Notes under the pieces: generated by a model
Told to the model about the DNA's origin: nothing
Databases searched by the model: none
The model's input: the letters and a program-made list of their open reading frames with translations, nothing else
Shown: positions 1 to 5,411 of the stretch, piece after piece
Layout of the letters: each line of letters begins with the position of its first letter
Position numbering within the stretch: position 1 is the stretch's first letter
Position numbers and translations under genes: made by a program
Source of the DNA: DAOSVX01 sp035379765
Lineage (GTDB): Bacteria > Bacillota_I > Bacilli_A > RF39 > UBA660
NCBI GenBank assembly: GCA_035379765.1
Contig: DAOSVX010000044.1
Span: 1 to 5,411 of the forward strand
Direction of reading: 5' to 3'
DNA: 5,411 nt

Positions 1-761
1 GTTCCTTTTTTATAAATATATAAAAGTAAAGAATCAGCATTGTCGCCACCTTCATAACTAAAAACAAAATTATCCCAAGTAAGATAATCAGTAACTGGGC
101 TTAATATTTCTACATTACCAATAATAACTGTATTGATATAAAAGTTAAAAGAGTCTAGTTTTTTATTATTTTCATCTATTACAAAAGCACTTATTCTTCC
201 GGAATAACTAGATACTAAATCATAAGAAATAGTTGTTACTTGATCAGTTATAGCTATCTCTTTAATTACTTTATCACTATTTTTTAGTTGCAATTTATAA
301 CTATTTTCCGTAAAATCACCATCAATTAAAATATCAAAATTAGTTTCTTTAGGAATATAAATACTATTAGATTTACTAAAAGTTGGACTATTCCAAGTAA
401 AAGTATAAGTATTAGTTGCTTCTAATTCAATTTCTTCATCATGAATAGCTATAACTTTAACAGTTAGTTCTTCTAAATAGTAAGCTTTTAAATTTTTAAT
501 AATTCCTTCGTTAGTATCATATTTTTCATCTAATATTATTTCATCATCTTCATTAGTAATGATAACTTCATAACTTTTGGCATAAAAATTAGATTCAATA
601 TTATAAACCACTTCACCATCTATTTCTTCTACACCTAAAATTTCAAAAGGCTTTAATTCATGATTACTTAATTTTAAAAAACCAATATAAAAACACAGAG
701 AAAAAAGGATTATTCCTAGAGAAAATAAGCTAACTGTAATAATATTTTTTCTAATGTACAT
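1..761 (-). CDS. Membrane-anchored extracytoplasmic protein with fibronectin-III-like modules (3' end missing)
   Basis: This reading frame starts at an ATG at 759-761 and stays open for 253 codons to the left edge, so the C-terminus lies outside the window. The start is supported by an AAGGAG ribosome site (767-772) five bases upstream. Residues 1-5 are short and basic (MYIRK), and about 6-29 form one hydrophobic helix, a signal anchor or uncleaved signal peptide; Cys23 does not sit in a lipobox. The remainder is polar, acidic and beta-rich. Residues about 42-123 read like a fibronectin-III/Ig-like sandwich (YEVIITN, then VKVIAI, then YTFTW). A second module covers about 125-211, and a third begins near 217 (ILSPVTDYLTW, FVFSYEGG). 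I do not recognise the family. It lies 12 nt after the permease stop, so it is probably the third gene of the transporter operon. The lost C-terminus could hold an enzymatic domain or more modules. The gene call is firm; the function is unknown. Confidence 0.85.
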   Translation of the reverse strand, partial: MYIRKNIITVSLFSLGIILFSLCFYIGFLKLSNHELKPFEILGVEEIDGEVVYNIESNFYAKSYEVIITNEDDEIILDEKYDTNEGIIKNLKAYYLEELTVKVIAIHDEEIELEATNTYTFTWNSPTFSKSNSIYIPKETNFDILIDGDFTENSYKLQLKNSDKVIKEIAITDQVTTISYDLVSSYSGRISAFVIDENNKKLDSFNFYINTVIIGNVEILSPVTDYLTWDNFVFSYEGGDNADSLLLYIYKKG

Positions 762-766
762 ACTAA

Positions 767-772
767 CTCCTT
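767..772 (-). promoter_or_regulatory. Ribosome binding site of the left-edge secreted protein gene
   Basis: AAGGAG on the minus strand, five bases before the ATG at 759-761. It begins directly after the permease stop codon (774-776). It fixes the start of a gene whose end is not visible and shows that ribosomes leaving the permease gene land next to the next start. Confidence 0.8.
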
Positions 773-773
773 T

Positions 774-2075
774 TTATTTTTCTTTAATACTTTTAAACAC
801 TTTCTTCCACAAATCTTTTGCTGAATAATTTAAAATACCTATTTTATATACTCTTAAACCATATCTAAATAATAAATATACTATAATAATTAAGGCTCCT
901 AAAGAAATTAACATATCATATATACTTACTTGACCTAACAAATACAGTATTGGGCTTAACATAGCTGATATAAACGGTATGTAAGAAGCTCCTTTAATAA
1001 ATATACTGCCTTCGAAAGTACTAGCCATAATAGCTATATAATACCCAATAACACAAATAATCATTAAAGGGGCTTGAAGTTGCTGATAATCTTCTATACT
1101 AGTTGTCATAGAAGCTAAGATACCTGCTAATAAAGCATAAGCTAAAAATGATAATAAGAATAACAAAACTATTACAACAATAGCTATACCAATATGATCT
1201 AAAACTCCATAACTTCTTATTACTTCTATTATATTATTAATAGTTTCAGTAGTATTAACTCCATAAGACCCACCTATTAGTTTCTTTACTAAAAGTCCTA
1301 TACCAAAATAACCAAGAAAAAGTATTCCTTGTAACAAAACAAATAAAGTAGATCCAACTATTTTACTAAAAAAGTGAACTTTAGGGGGAACACTAGAAAT
1401 AATAATTTCCATTCCCCTAGTAGTTTTTTCTTCGTTAATATCAGCGCCAATAAACTGAATAAGCATAACTATTAACATAAAGAACGGAACTATAAACAAA
1501 GGGACTATAACCGCTCCTAAAGTCTCTCTTGTTTCACTATATTGATCTATTTCATCGCTTAAATAAACTCTTTCAATATTAGCTGGACTAATTAAAGCGG
1601 CTTTTTCTTCGGTGGTTAAATCACTATTACCTAAATAAATAATCGTTTTAGAATCTTCTAAACTAGCTTGAATTACTTGATATGTTAAAGCATCTATTTC
1701 TTCATAACTTACTACTTTGTAAATAATATCCGTAGTATCTACACTATTAATAGTAATTAAGATATTATTATTTTTAGTTAAGTCTTCTTTTACTGTATTA
1801 GGATCAGTAACATATTCTATTTCATAACTATTTAAACTAGCACTTTCTAAATAGCTTTTTAAATAGCTTTTAACGATATCATAGTTTGTTTCATCCCCAC
1901 TTATATAAATAATACTACCATTATCAAAATCACCGCCAAAATACTTAATAATACTGTTTAAATTGATTATGCCAACAATTAAAATAAGTAATAGAATATT
2001 AGTTATTTTAAACCATTTAGTTTTAACTTTTTTATTTAGGCAATTTTTTATTAAATATTTTATTTTATTTTTCAT
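774..2075 (-). CDS. ABC-2 type permease, NatB/YhaP-like (COG1668 type)
   Basis: Membrane subunit of an ABC exporter, 433 residues from the ATG at 2073-2075. I prefer this ATG to a GTG nine bases upstream (2082-2084), because AGGTGA at 2081-2086 is then a ribosome site with 5 nt spacing, whereas the GTG lies inside that site. Visible layout: a basic N-terminus, TM1 at about 25-43, and a large extracytoplasmic region at about 44-185. TM2 (about 187-210) is followed by the cytoplasmic motif INEEKTTRGMEIIISSVPP (about 213-231), which is typical of NatB-type permeases. Several hydrophobic segments then follow (about 240-263, 295-323, 336-354 and 365-403). The YIPF motif near 365 also fits the family. 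Length and topology are normal. The first 11 nt overlap the ATPase gene, so the pair is probably translationally coupled and works as one transporter. In Bacillus, NatAB exports Na+ and the role of YhaQP is less clear; the substrate here cannot be told. Confidence 0.9.
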   Translation of the reverse strand: MKNKIKYLIKNCLNKKVKTKWFKITNILLLILIVGIINLNSIIKYFGGDFDNGSIIYISGDETNYDIVKSYLKSYLESASLNSYEIEYVTDPNTVKEDLTKNNNILITINSVDTTDIIYKVVSYEEIDALTYQVIQASLEDSKTIIYLGNSDLTTEEKAALISPANIERVYLSDEIDQYSETRETLGAVIVPLFIVPFFMLIVMLIQFIGADINEEKTTRGMEIIISSVPPKVHFFSKIVGSTLFVLLQGILFLGYFGIGLLVKKLIGGSYGVNTTETINNIIEVIRSYGVLDHIGIAIVVIVLLFLLSFLAYALLAGILASMTTSIEDYQQLQAPLMIICVIGYYIAIMASTFEGSIFIKGASYIPFISAMLSPILYLLGQVSIYDMLISLGALIIIVYLLFRYGLRVYKIGILNYSAKDLWKKVFKSIKEK

Positions 2076-2964
2076 AACTTTCACCTACTACATTAATAAA
2101 TATTTCATTTAAAGATGGTTCTTCTACCTCAAATTTTAAGATATTTAAACATTTAGAAACATATTTAAATACTTTTGAAACTATATTAATGTCTTTAATA
2201 CTGACTAAGTATTCTAAATTATCTTTAGTTACCTTTAAAACTCCAGGTATGTTTTCTAATTCTTTTTGAGATACATCACCTAATATCCTGATGTTTTTCT
2301 TGCGATAATCATTTTTTATATCTTTTAAGTAACCTGATAAAACACTTTTACCATTTACCAAAACTACTATTTTTTCACAAAACTGTTCAACATGTTCTAA
2401 TTGGTGTGAAGAAAAGATAATCATACATCCTCTATCACGATATTCTCTAATTACTTCTTTAAACATTTCGGCATTAATAGGATCTAATCCACTAAATGGT
2501 TCATCTAATATTAATAATTTTGGTTCGTTTAAAATAGCCATAATAAATTGGACTTTTTGTTGATTGCCTTTACTTAGTTCTTTTATTTTGCGATCTTTAT
2601 AAGAACTAATATTAAACCTTGTTAATAAATTATCTAATCTTTTTAAAATAACTTCTTCTTCCATTCCTTTTAAAGCACCATAAAATAAAGCTTGTTCTTT
2701 AACAGTTAGTTTTAAAAGTAAACTTCTTTCTTCAGTTAAAAAACCTATTTTATCAGTCACCGAATAATCAATTGGTTTTCCGTCTAATAAAACAGTCCCA
2801 TTATTTTTATCAAGTAATCCTAAAATAACTCTAAAAGTAGTTGTTTTACCAGCACCATTAACACCAAGCAAGCCAAATATTTCGCCTTCTTTGATGGAAA
2901 AAGATAAATCATCTACGGCTAAAAAATTACCATAATATTTTTTTATATGTTCAACCTTTAACAT
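2065..2964 (-). CDS. ABC transporter ATP-binding protein, NatA/YhaQ-like with DUF4162-type C-terminus
   Basis: Cytoplasmic ATPase of an ABC exporter, 299 residues, normal for this group. Visible motifs: aromatic A-loop region Y10/Y11, Walker A GVNGAGKT (34-41, catalytic-site Lys40), signature LSKGNQQ (130-136), Walker B LLILDEP (150-156, Glu155), D-loop SGLD (158-161) and switch His187 in SSHQ. The Q-loop region reads GFLTEER (74-80), with Glu where many ABC ATPases have Gln; NatA/YhaQ-type proteins commonly have a similar LPEER. Residues about 215-299 form the C-terminal extension, ending in EEPSLNEIF (281-289), as in proteins carrying DUF4162. The start is the ATG at 2962-2964, preceded by AGGTGA (2969-2974) at 4 nt. 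The stop (2065-2067) lies inside the permease gene. It should power the downstream permease. The class is certain; the substrate is unknown. Confidence 0.95.
   Translation of the reverse strand: MLKVEHIKKYYGNFLAVDDLSFSIKEGEIFGLLGVNGAGKTTTFRVILGLLDKNNGTVLLDGKPIDYSVTDKIGFLTEERSLLLKLTVKEQALFYGALKGMEEEVILKRLDNLLTRFNISSYKDRKIKELSKGNQQKVQFIMAILNEPKLLILDEPFSGLDPINAEMFKEVIREYRDRGCMIIFSSHQLEHVEQFCEKIVVLVNGKSVLSGYLKDIKNDYRKKNIRILGDVSQKELENIPGVLKVTKDNLEYLVSIKDINIVSKVFKYVSKCLNILKFEVEEPSLNEIFINVVGESYEK
2081..2086 (-). promoter_or_regulatory. Ribosome binding site that decides the permease start
   Basis: AGGTGA on the minus strand, five bases before ATG 2073-2075, lying within the last codons of the ATPase gene. 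The competing GTG (2082-2084) is inside this sequence, so it cannot use it. This argues for the 433-residue permease instead of a 436-residue form. Confidence 0.75.
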
Positions 2965-2981
2965 ATTATCACCTATTTTTT

Positions 2982-3010
2982 ATTATAAACTATAACCTAA
3001 ATAAAAACCA
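2982..3010 (-). promoter_or_regulatory. Candidate promoter of the transporter operon
   Basis: A consensus -10 TATAAT (2982-2987, minus strand) lies 17 nt before the ATPase ATG. This is nearly the same geometry as the surface-protein promoter at 4767-4795. The best-spaced -35 (3005-3010, TGGTTT, 17 nt spacer) is poor and overlaps the hairpin at 3004-3027. The leader would be only about 10 nt, putting the ribosome site at the very 5' end. The operon may instead depend partly on readthrough from the upstream gene. Confidence 0.35.
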
Positions 3011-3027
3011 CTATAAATAGTGATTTT
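3004..3027 (-). terminator. Weak intrinsic terminator-like hairpin after the surface protein gene
   Basis: On the minus strand a hairpin has the core stem CACTA/TAGTG, a TTTA loop (3014-3017), one adjoining G-T pair and flanking A/T pairs (AAAA with TTTT). A further T-rich stretch follows. It overlaps the stop codon of the surface gene (3026-3028). It has the form of an intrinsic terminator, but the core is short and GC-poor, so termination is likely incomplete. Confidence 0.45.
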
Positions 3028-4747
3028 AACGATGGTTCCTTATTATAACGATACCTGATCCACCAGAACCACCAGATATTTCATATCCTCCTCCGGCACC
3101 GCCGCCGCCACCACCAGTATTGGCTGCTCCGTTTGTTCCATTATGATATGAGATACCACCAGTTCCGCCACCTAGGATTCCTCCAGCTCTAGCCCAATCG
3201 GCATCACCCCATTGGTTTACTCCACCTGATCCGCCTCCAGCATATGGATCTCCCGTTGTTCCTCCAAAGGCTTTAGTAGTTGTTCCTTGACCGGTTCCTC
3301 CAACATCACCGGCAGTGCCACCATTACCGCCATTAGTACCACCATATCCAGCATATTGAGCAGTATCATAACCACTGCCTGATCCACCACCAGATCCACC
3401 ATTAGCTCCGGCTAAATGAGAAGTGCCATAACCACCAGCTGCACTATGTCCAAAGGCTGTTGAAGCACTACCATTTGTAGCTGCCGCTCCTCCAGCTCCT
3501 ATAACAATAGAATAGGAACTACCTGATGTTAAAGAAATGCTTGTATAAGTGGCTGTGTAGCCACCACCACCGCCACCTCGAGGAGTAGAAGAACTGGTGC
3601 TACCACCACCACCGCCACCACCAACTAAGAAGGCATCTATACTCATATCAATATTAGGAGTAAATGTTCCACTGGTTAAAAATCTAATTTGCCAATTACT
3701 GTTACCATCATTAATAATGCTACTAGTTCCTGTATAAGTATACATACTAGAAAATGCTAACCAATTAGCCGTAATAACAGCATTTTCAGTTCCCATTGTA
3801 AAGGTTGTTCCATCCATACTACTATCATCACCTGAGACTGTCCAACCAGTAAATACATAACCACTTTTTGTAGGATTAACTATTGTTACACTATATCCAT
3901 AAGCTATGGTTTGTGGAGTAGTACCACTCCAAGTACCACCATTAGCATTAACTGTTAAAGTATAATCACCAACAATCCAATTAGCTGTTAAAGTAGCATC
4001 ATCAGTGCCCATTGTAAAGGTTGTTCCATCCATACTACTACCTGTTCCAGTTACGCTCCAACCAGCAAAAGAATATCCTGATTTAGTAGGATTATTTATT
4101 GTAACTGTATTACCACTAGATATAGTTTGAGGACTTGTACCGTTCCACAAACCACCATCGGTTATAACTGTTAAAATATGATATGAAAACGAACTAAAAT
4201 TAGTACCACCAGTATAAGGATAATACACAACTATAGGATATTCATTATCCAAACTATCATACATACTAATACTTATTTTCATTAAACTATTATATTTATA
4301 ATCATAAGAAGAATTAACTGGAGTAAAATAACTAGTATTATAACCAAAATTAGCATATCTTCCTAAATATCCTGTTTCATCTTTTTCGGGGATTTGTCTA
4401 ACATCTTCTGATAAAATGTTTTCATTAACATCTTTTTTAATAATATTTAAAACTTGACTATCATTAGTTACACTAATTTGCAAAGTATTATCACTAACAA
4501 AATGAATTAAAATACAAGAGTTAGTTTCATCACATGTTTCAATTGAACTAATTTGTTCTTCTATTAAAGTATTTTGAATTTCTTTAGTTAATAAGGCAGC
4601 AGCCACTTTATATTCAACTTTACTATCATCGTTTAAATTCTGGTACCTAATTTCTACCAAAAGTCTAAACAAAAAAACCATAACCAAAGATATTAGTGTT
4701 ATAGATACAATTAGTTCTAATAATGTTAACCCATGTTTATTCTTCAT
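3026..4747 (-). CDS. Prepilin-type surface protein with two InlB B-repeats and a glycine-rich C-terminal domain
   Basis: Large modular protein, 573 residues. Residues 1-6 (MKNKHG) are a short basic prepilin leader. Cleavage is expected after Gly6, with Glu at mature position +5 (Glu11) and a hydrophobic helix at 7-30, the type IV pilin/pseudopilin hallmark. Residues about 31-189 resemble a pilin-like globular region with the only two cysteines (72 and 78), which could form a disulfide. Two InlB-type B-repeats follow (about 190-257 and 261-329; AGW/TGW core, TANW end). The rest (about 333-573) is a glycine-rich domain that begins with DAFLVGGGGGGG and ends with SGGSGIVIIR, as in glycine-rich domains of Bacillota and phage surface proteins. 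The ATG at 4745-4747 has AGAGG five bases upstream and a strong promoter. It is probably a pilus-associated or membrane-held adhesin exposed at the cell surface. The domain calls are strong; the adhesive role is inferred. No pilus assembly gene is visible nearby. Confidence 0.92.
   Translation of the reverse strand: MKNKHGLTLLELIVSITLISLVMVFLFRLLVEIRYQNLNDDSKVEYKVAAALLTKEIQNTLIEEQISSIETCDETNSCILIHFVSDNTLQISVTNDSQVLNIIKKDVNENILSEDVRQIPEKDETGYLGRYANFGYNTSYFTPVNSSYDYKYNSLMKISISMYDSLDNEYPIVVYYPYTGGTNFSSFSYHILTVITDGGLWNGTSPQTISSGNTVTINNPTKSGYSFAGWSVTGTGSSMDGTTFTMGTDDATLTANWIVGDYTLTVNANGGTWSGTTPQTIAYGYSVTIVNPTKSGYVFTGWTVSGDDSSMDGTTFTMGTENAVITANWLAFSSMYTYTGTSSIINDGNSNWQIRFLTSGTFTPNIDMSIDAFLVGGGGGGGSTSSSTPRGGGGGGYTATYTSISLTSGSSYSIVIGAGGAAATNGSASTAFGHSAAGGYGTSHLAGANGGSGGGSGSGYDTAQYAGYGGTNGGNGGTAGDVGGTGQGTTTKAFGGTTGDPYAGGGSGGVNQWGDADWARAGGILGGGTGGISYHNGTNGAANTGGGGGGAGGGYEISGGSGGSGIVIIRNHR
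3761..4180 (-). repeat. Tandem pair of InlB-type B-repeats within the surface gene
   Basis: Two coding repeats of 216 bp period (72 codons), at about 3977-4180 and 3761-3967. Shared landmarks are PQTI, NPTKSGY, GW, SSMDGTTFTMGT and TANW. A 33-bp stretch is identical in both copies (3792-3824 and 4008-4040), suggesting recent duplication or gene conversion. Repeats of this family form small beta-rich modules that commonly act as spacers or binding units in surface proteins. Confidence 0.85.
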
Positions 4748-4766
4748 AAGAACCTCTATCTTCTTA

Positions 4767-4795
4767 ATTATAACTTTTTATTTTTTAGTAGTCAA
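4767..4795 (-). promoter_or_regulatory. Housekeeping-sigma promoter of the prepilin-like surface gene
   Basis: Minus-strand -35 TTGACT (4790-4795) and -10 TATAAT (4767-4772), separated by 17 nt. This is a near-perfect vegetative promoter. Transcription should start near 4760, giving a leader of about 12 nt with AGAGG (4753-4757) close to its 5' end. It lies back to back with the tRNA promoter. Confidence 0.85.
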
Positions 4796-4809
4796 TGATG
4801 TAAAAAAAC

Positions 4810-4838
4810 TTGAATAAAACATAATAATATTATATAAT
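4810..4838 (+). promoter_or_regulatory. Housekeeping-sigma promoter of tRNA-Arg
   Basis: Plus-strand -35 TTGAAT (4810-4815) and -10 TATAAT (4833-4838), with a 17 nt spacer. It sits 14 nt before the first base of the tRNA, so the primary transcript should have only a short 5' leader for RNase P. An A-rich stretch just upstream (4802-4808) may act as an UP-like element. Confidence 0.85.
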
Positions 4839-4852
4839 TCATATTGATGTTT

Positions 4853-4929
4853 GTCCTGGTAGCTCAGTTGGATAGAGCATATGCCTTCTAAGCATACGGT
4901 CGGGGGTTCGAATCCCTCCCAGGACGCCA
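4853..4929 (+). tRNA. tRNA-Arg, anticodon UCU
   Basis: A complete 77-nt cloverleaf can be drawn. The acceptor stem is 4853-4859 with 4919-4925 (7 perfect pairs). The D stem is 4862-4865 with 4875-4878. The anticodon stem is 4880-4884 with 4892-4896, its loop is CTTCTAA, and anticodon TCT is at 4887-4889. The T arm is 4902-4918 with the TTCGAAT loop and one G-U pair. The discriminator base is G4926 and CCA is encoded at 4927-4929. It reads AGA, likely a main arginine codon in such an AT-rich genome. It is the only plus-strand gene here, with its own promoter and a terminator shared with efp. No copy of its 3' end recurs in the window, so there is no sign of an integrated element. Confidence 0.97.
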
Positions 4930-4938
4930 TTATAAAAT

Positions 4939-4964
4939 AAAAACTTACCAATTGGTAAGTTTTT
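4939..4964. terminator. Bidirectional intrinsic terminator between tRNA-Arg and efp
   Basis: An 11-bp perfect stem (4939-4949 with 4954-4964; core ACTTACC/GGTAAGT) closes an AATT loop. It is flanked by T-runs on both strands: a plus-strand T-run at 4960-4965, and a T-rich tract on the minus strand from about 4943 down to 4931. It lies 9 nt after the tRNA CCA end and 4 nt beyond the efp stop codon, so it can end both convergent transcripts. Confidence 0.9.
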
Positions 4965-4968
4965 TATG

Positions 4969-5411
4969 TTAAGCTCTACTATTATATTTGCCATCTTTAG
5001 TAGAAACTATAATAACATCTCCTTCAGAGATAAATAAAGGTACTCTCAAAGTATAACCGGTTTCTATAGTAGCATCTTTCATAGCATTAGAAGTTGTATT
5101 GCCTCTTACTGCTGCACTGGTTTCTGTTACTAAATATTCTACTTTTTCCGGTAAATCTATCCCAATAATTTCGCCATTATAGTAAGATATATTTAATTCA
5201 ATATTTTCTTTTAAATATTTTATTTCTTCTTTTAAAATATTTTCTGGTATGGAAATTTGATCATATGTATCATTATCCATAAATATATAATCTTTTCCTG
5301 TACTATATAAATACTGCATTTTTTTCTTATCTATATGAGCTTTTTCAATCTTAATATTAGTATTATAAGTATCTTCAGTAATAGATCCGGTTTTTAAATT
5401 TTTTAATTTTA
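4969..5411 (-). CDS. efp: Elongation factor P (5' end missing)
   Basis: EF-P binds between the ribosomal P and E sites and relieves stalling at consecutive prolines. The frame is open from the right edge to TAA at 4969-4971. The 146 visible residues cover about four fifths of a usual 185-residue protein. The first Met in the frame (5317-5319) is internal: in-frame codons upstream encode KLKNLKTG and KIEKAHIDKKK, both standard EF-P sequence leading into MQYLY. Also visible are FMDNDTYDQI, IGIDLPEKVEYLV, and the family signature running from KDATIETG through RVPLF to the Gly of ISEG. The C-terminus DGKYNSRA is complete. The equivalent of the usual PGVKGDT loop reads AAVRGNT, a modest variation. 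The N-terminal loop with the residue that is post-translationally modified in many bacteria lies outside the window. The gene ends at the bidirectional hairpin. Confidence 0.96.
   Translation of the reverse strand, partial: KLKNLKTGSITEDTYNTNIKIEKAHIDKKKMQYLYSTGKDYIFMDNDTYDQISIPENILKEEIKYLKENIELNISYYNGEIIGIDLPEKVEYLVTETSAAVRGNTTSNAMKDATIETGYTLRVPLFISEGDVIIVSTKDGKYNSRA

Noticed and set aside
691..701. Lipoprotein lipobox around Cys23 of the left-edge secreted protein
   Set aside because: The residues before the cysteine are FSL, with Leu directly before Cys instead of Gly, Ala or Ser. The segment looks like a plain signal anchor.
1845..1872. Short direct repeat (AAATAGCTTTT twice)
   Set aside because: It encodes KSYLKSYL inside the permease's extracytoplasmic region and is too short to suggest a functional element.
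3217..3402. A 61-codon minus-strand open frame inside the glycine-rich region
   Set aside because: It is an out-of-frame shadow of the glycine-rich coding sequence. It is made of low-complexity Val/Met/Leu/Glu and has no ribosome site.
3098..3622. CRISPR or short tandem-repeat array suggested by repeated CCACCA/CCGCCA motifs
   Set aside because: These are glycine codons of the minus-strand gene with irregular spacing. There are no uniform repeats or spacers.
3038..3751. Collagen-like or silk-like repeat protein in the glycine-rich part
   Set aside because: There is no Gly-X-Y periodicity. Spacing is irregular, and the start (DAFLVGGGG) and end (GIVIIR) fit the globular glycine-rich domain type better.
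4853..4929. tRNA-Arg as an attachment site of an integrated element
   Set aside because: No second copy of the tRNA 3' end is present, and no integrase or mobile gene is visible. The flanks are ordinary chromosomal genes.
4969..5319. Treating the EF-P frame as a complete 116-residue gene starting at the Met at 5319
   Set aside because: The frame stays open upstream, and the 30 extra residues match EF-P sequence leading into MQYLY. The Met is internal and the gene is cut by the window edge.

Overview
This 5.4 kb window is AT-rich bacterial DNA with Gram-positive-type signals: strong AGGAGG-like ribosome sites, TATAAT promoters, and short or overlapping gene junctions. Every complete gene ends in TAA, and tryptophan is read from TGG with no in-frame TGA, so nothing points to a reassigned genetic code. 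The gene content (EF-P, a NatA/NatB-type exporter, a prepilin-like surface protein) and codon bias fit a low-GC Bacillota, perhaps one of the uncultured gut Bacilli near the Mollicutes or Erysipelotrichia. That placement is inference; no taxonomic marker here is decisive.

Layout from the right edge: the 3' three quarters of efp (elongation factor P) enters on the minus strand and stops at 4969. Just past it is an AT-rich palindromic hairpin (4939-4964) that can end transcription from both sides. Next, on the plus strand, is tRNA-Arg(UCU) with an encoded CCA end (4853-4929) and a clear promoter at 4810-4838. Back to back with that promoter is an equally clear minus-strand promoter (4767-4795) for the large surface gene at 3026-4747.

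The surface gene encodes 573 residues. It has a type IV prepilin leader and N-terminal helix, a pilin-sized middle, two InlB-type B-repeats and a glycine-rich C-terminal domain. It looks like a modular pilus-associated or surface adhesin and is the most unusual object in the window. A weak hairpin overlaps its stop codon.

The left half is a tightly packed minus-strand operon. An ABC ATPase of the NatA/YhaQ type (2065-2964) overlaps by 11 nt a NatB/YhaP-type ABC-2 permease (774-2075). Twelve nucleotides further on is a membrane-anchored extracytoplasmic protein with beta-sandwich, fibronectin-III-like modules (1-761), which runs off the left edge. The first two should form one exporter; the third is probably co-expressed with it, but its role is unknown. 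I see no CRISPR array, insertion sequence, phage gene or defence system, and no gene-free stretch longer than 300 bases.
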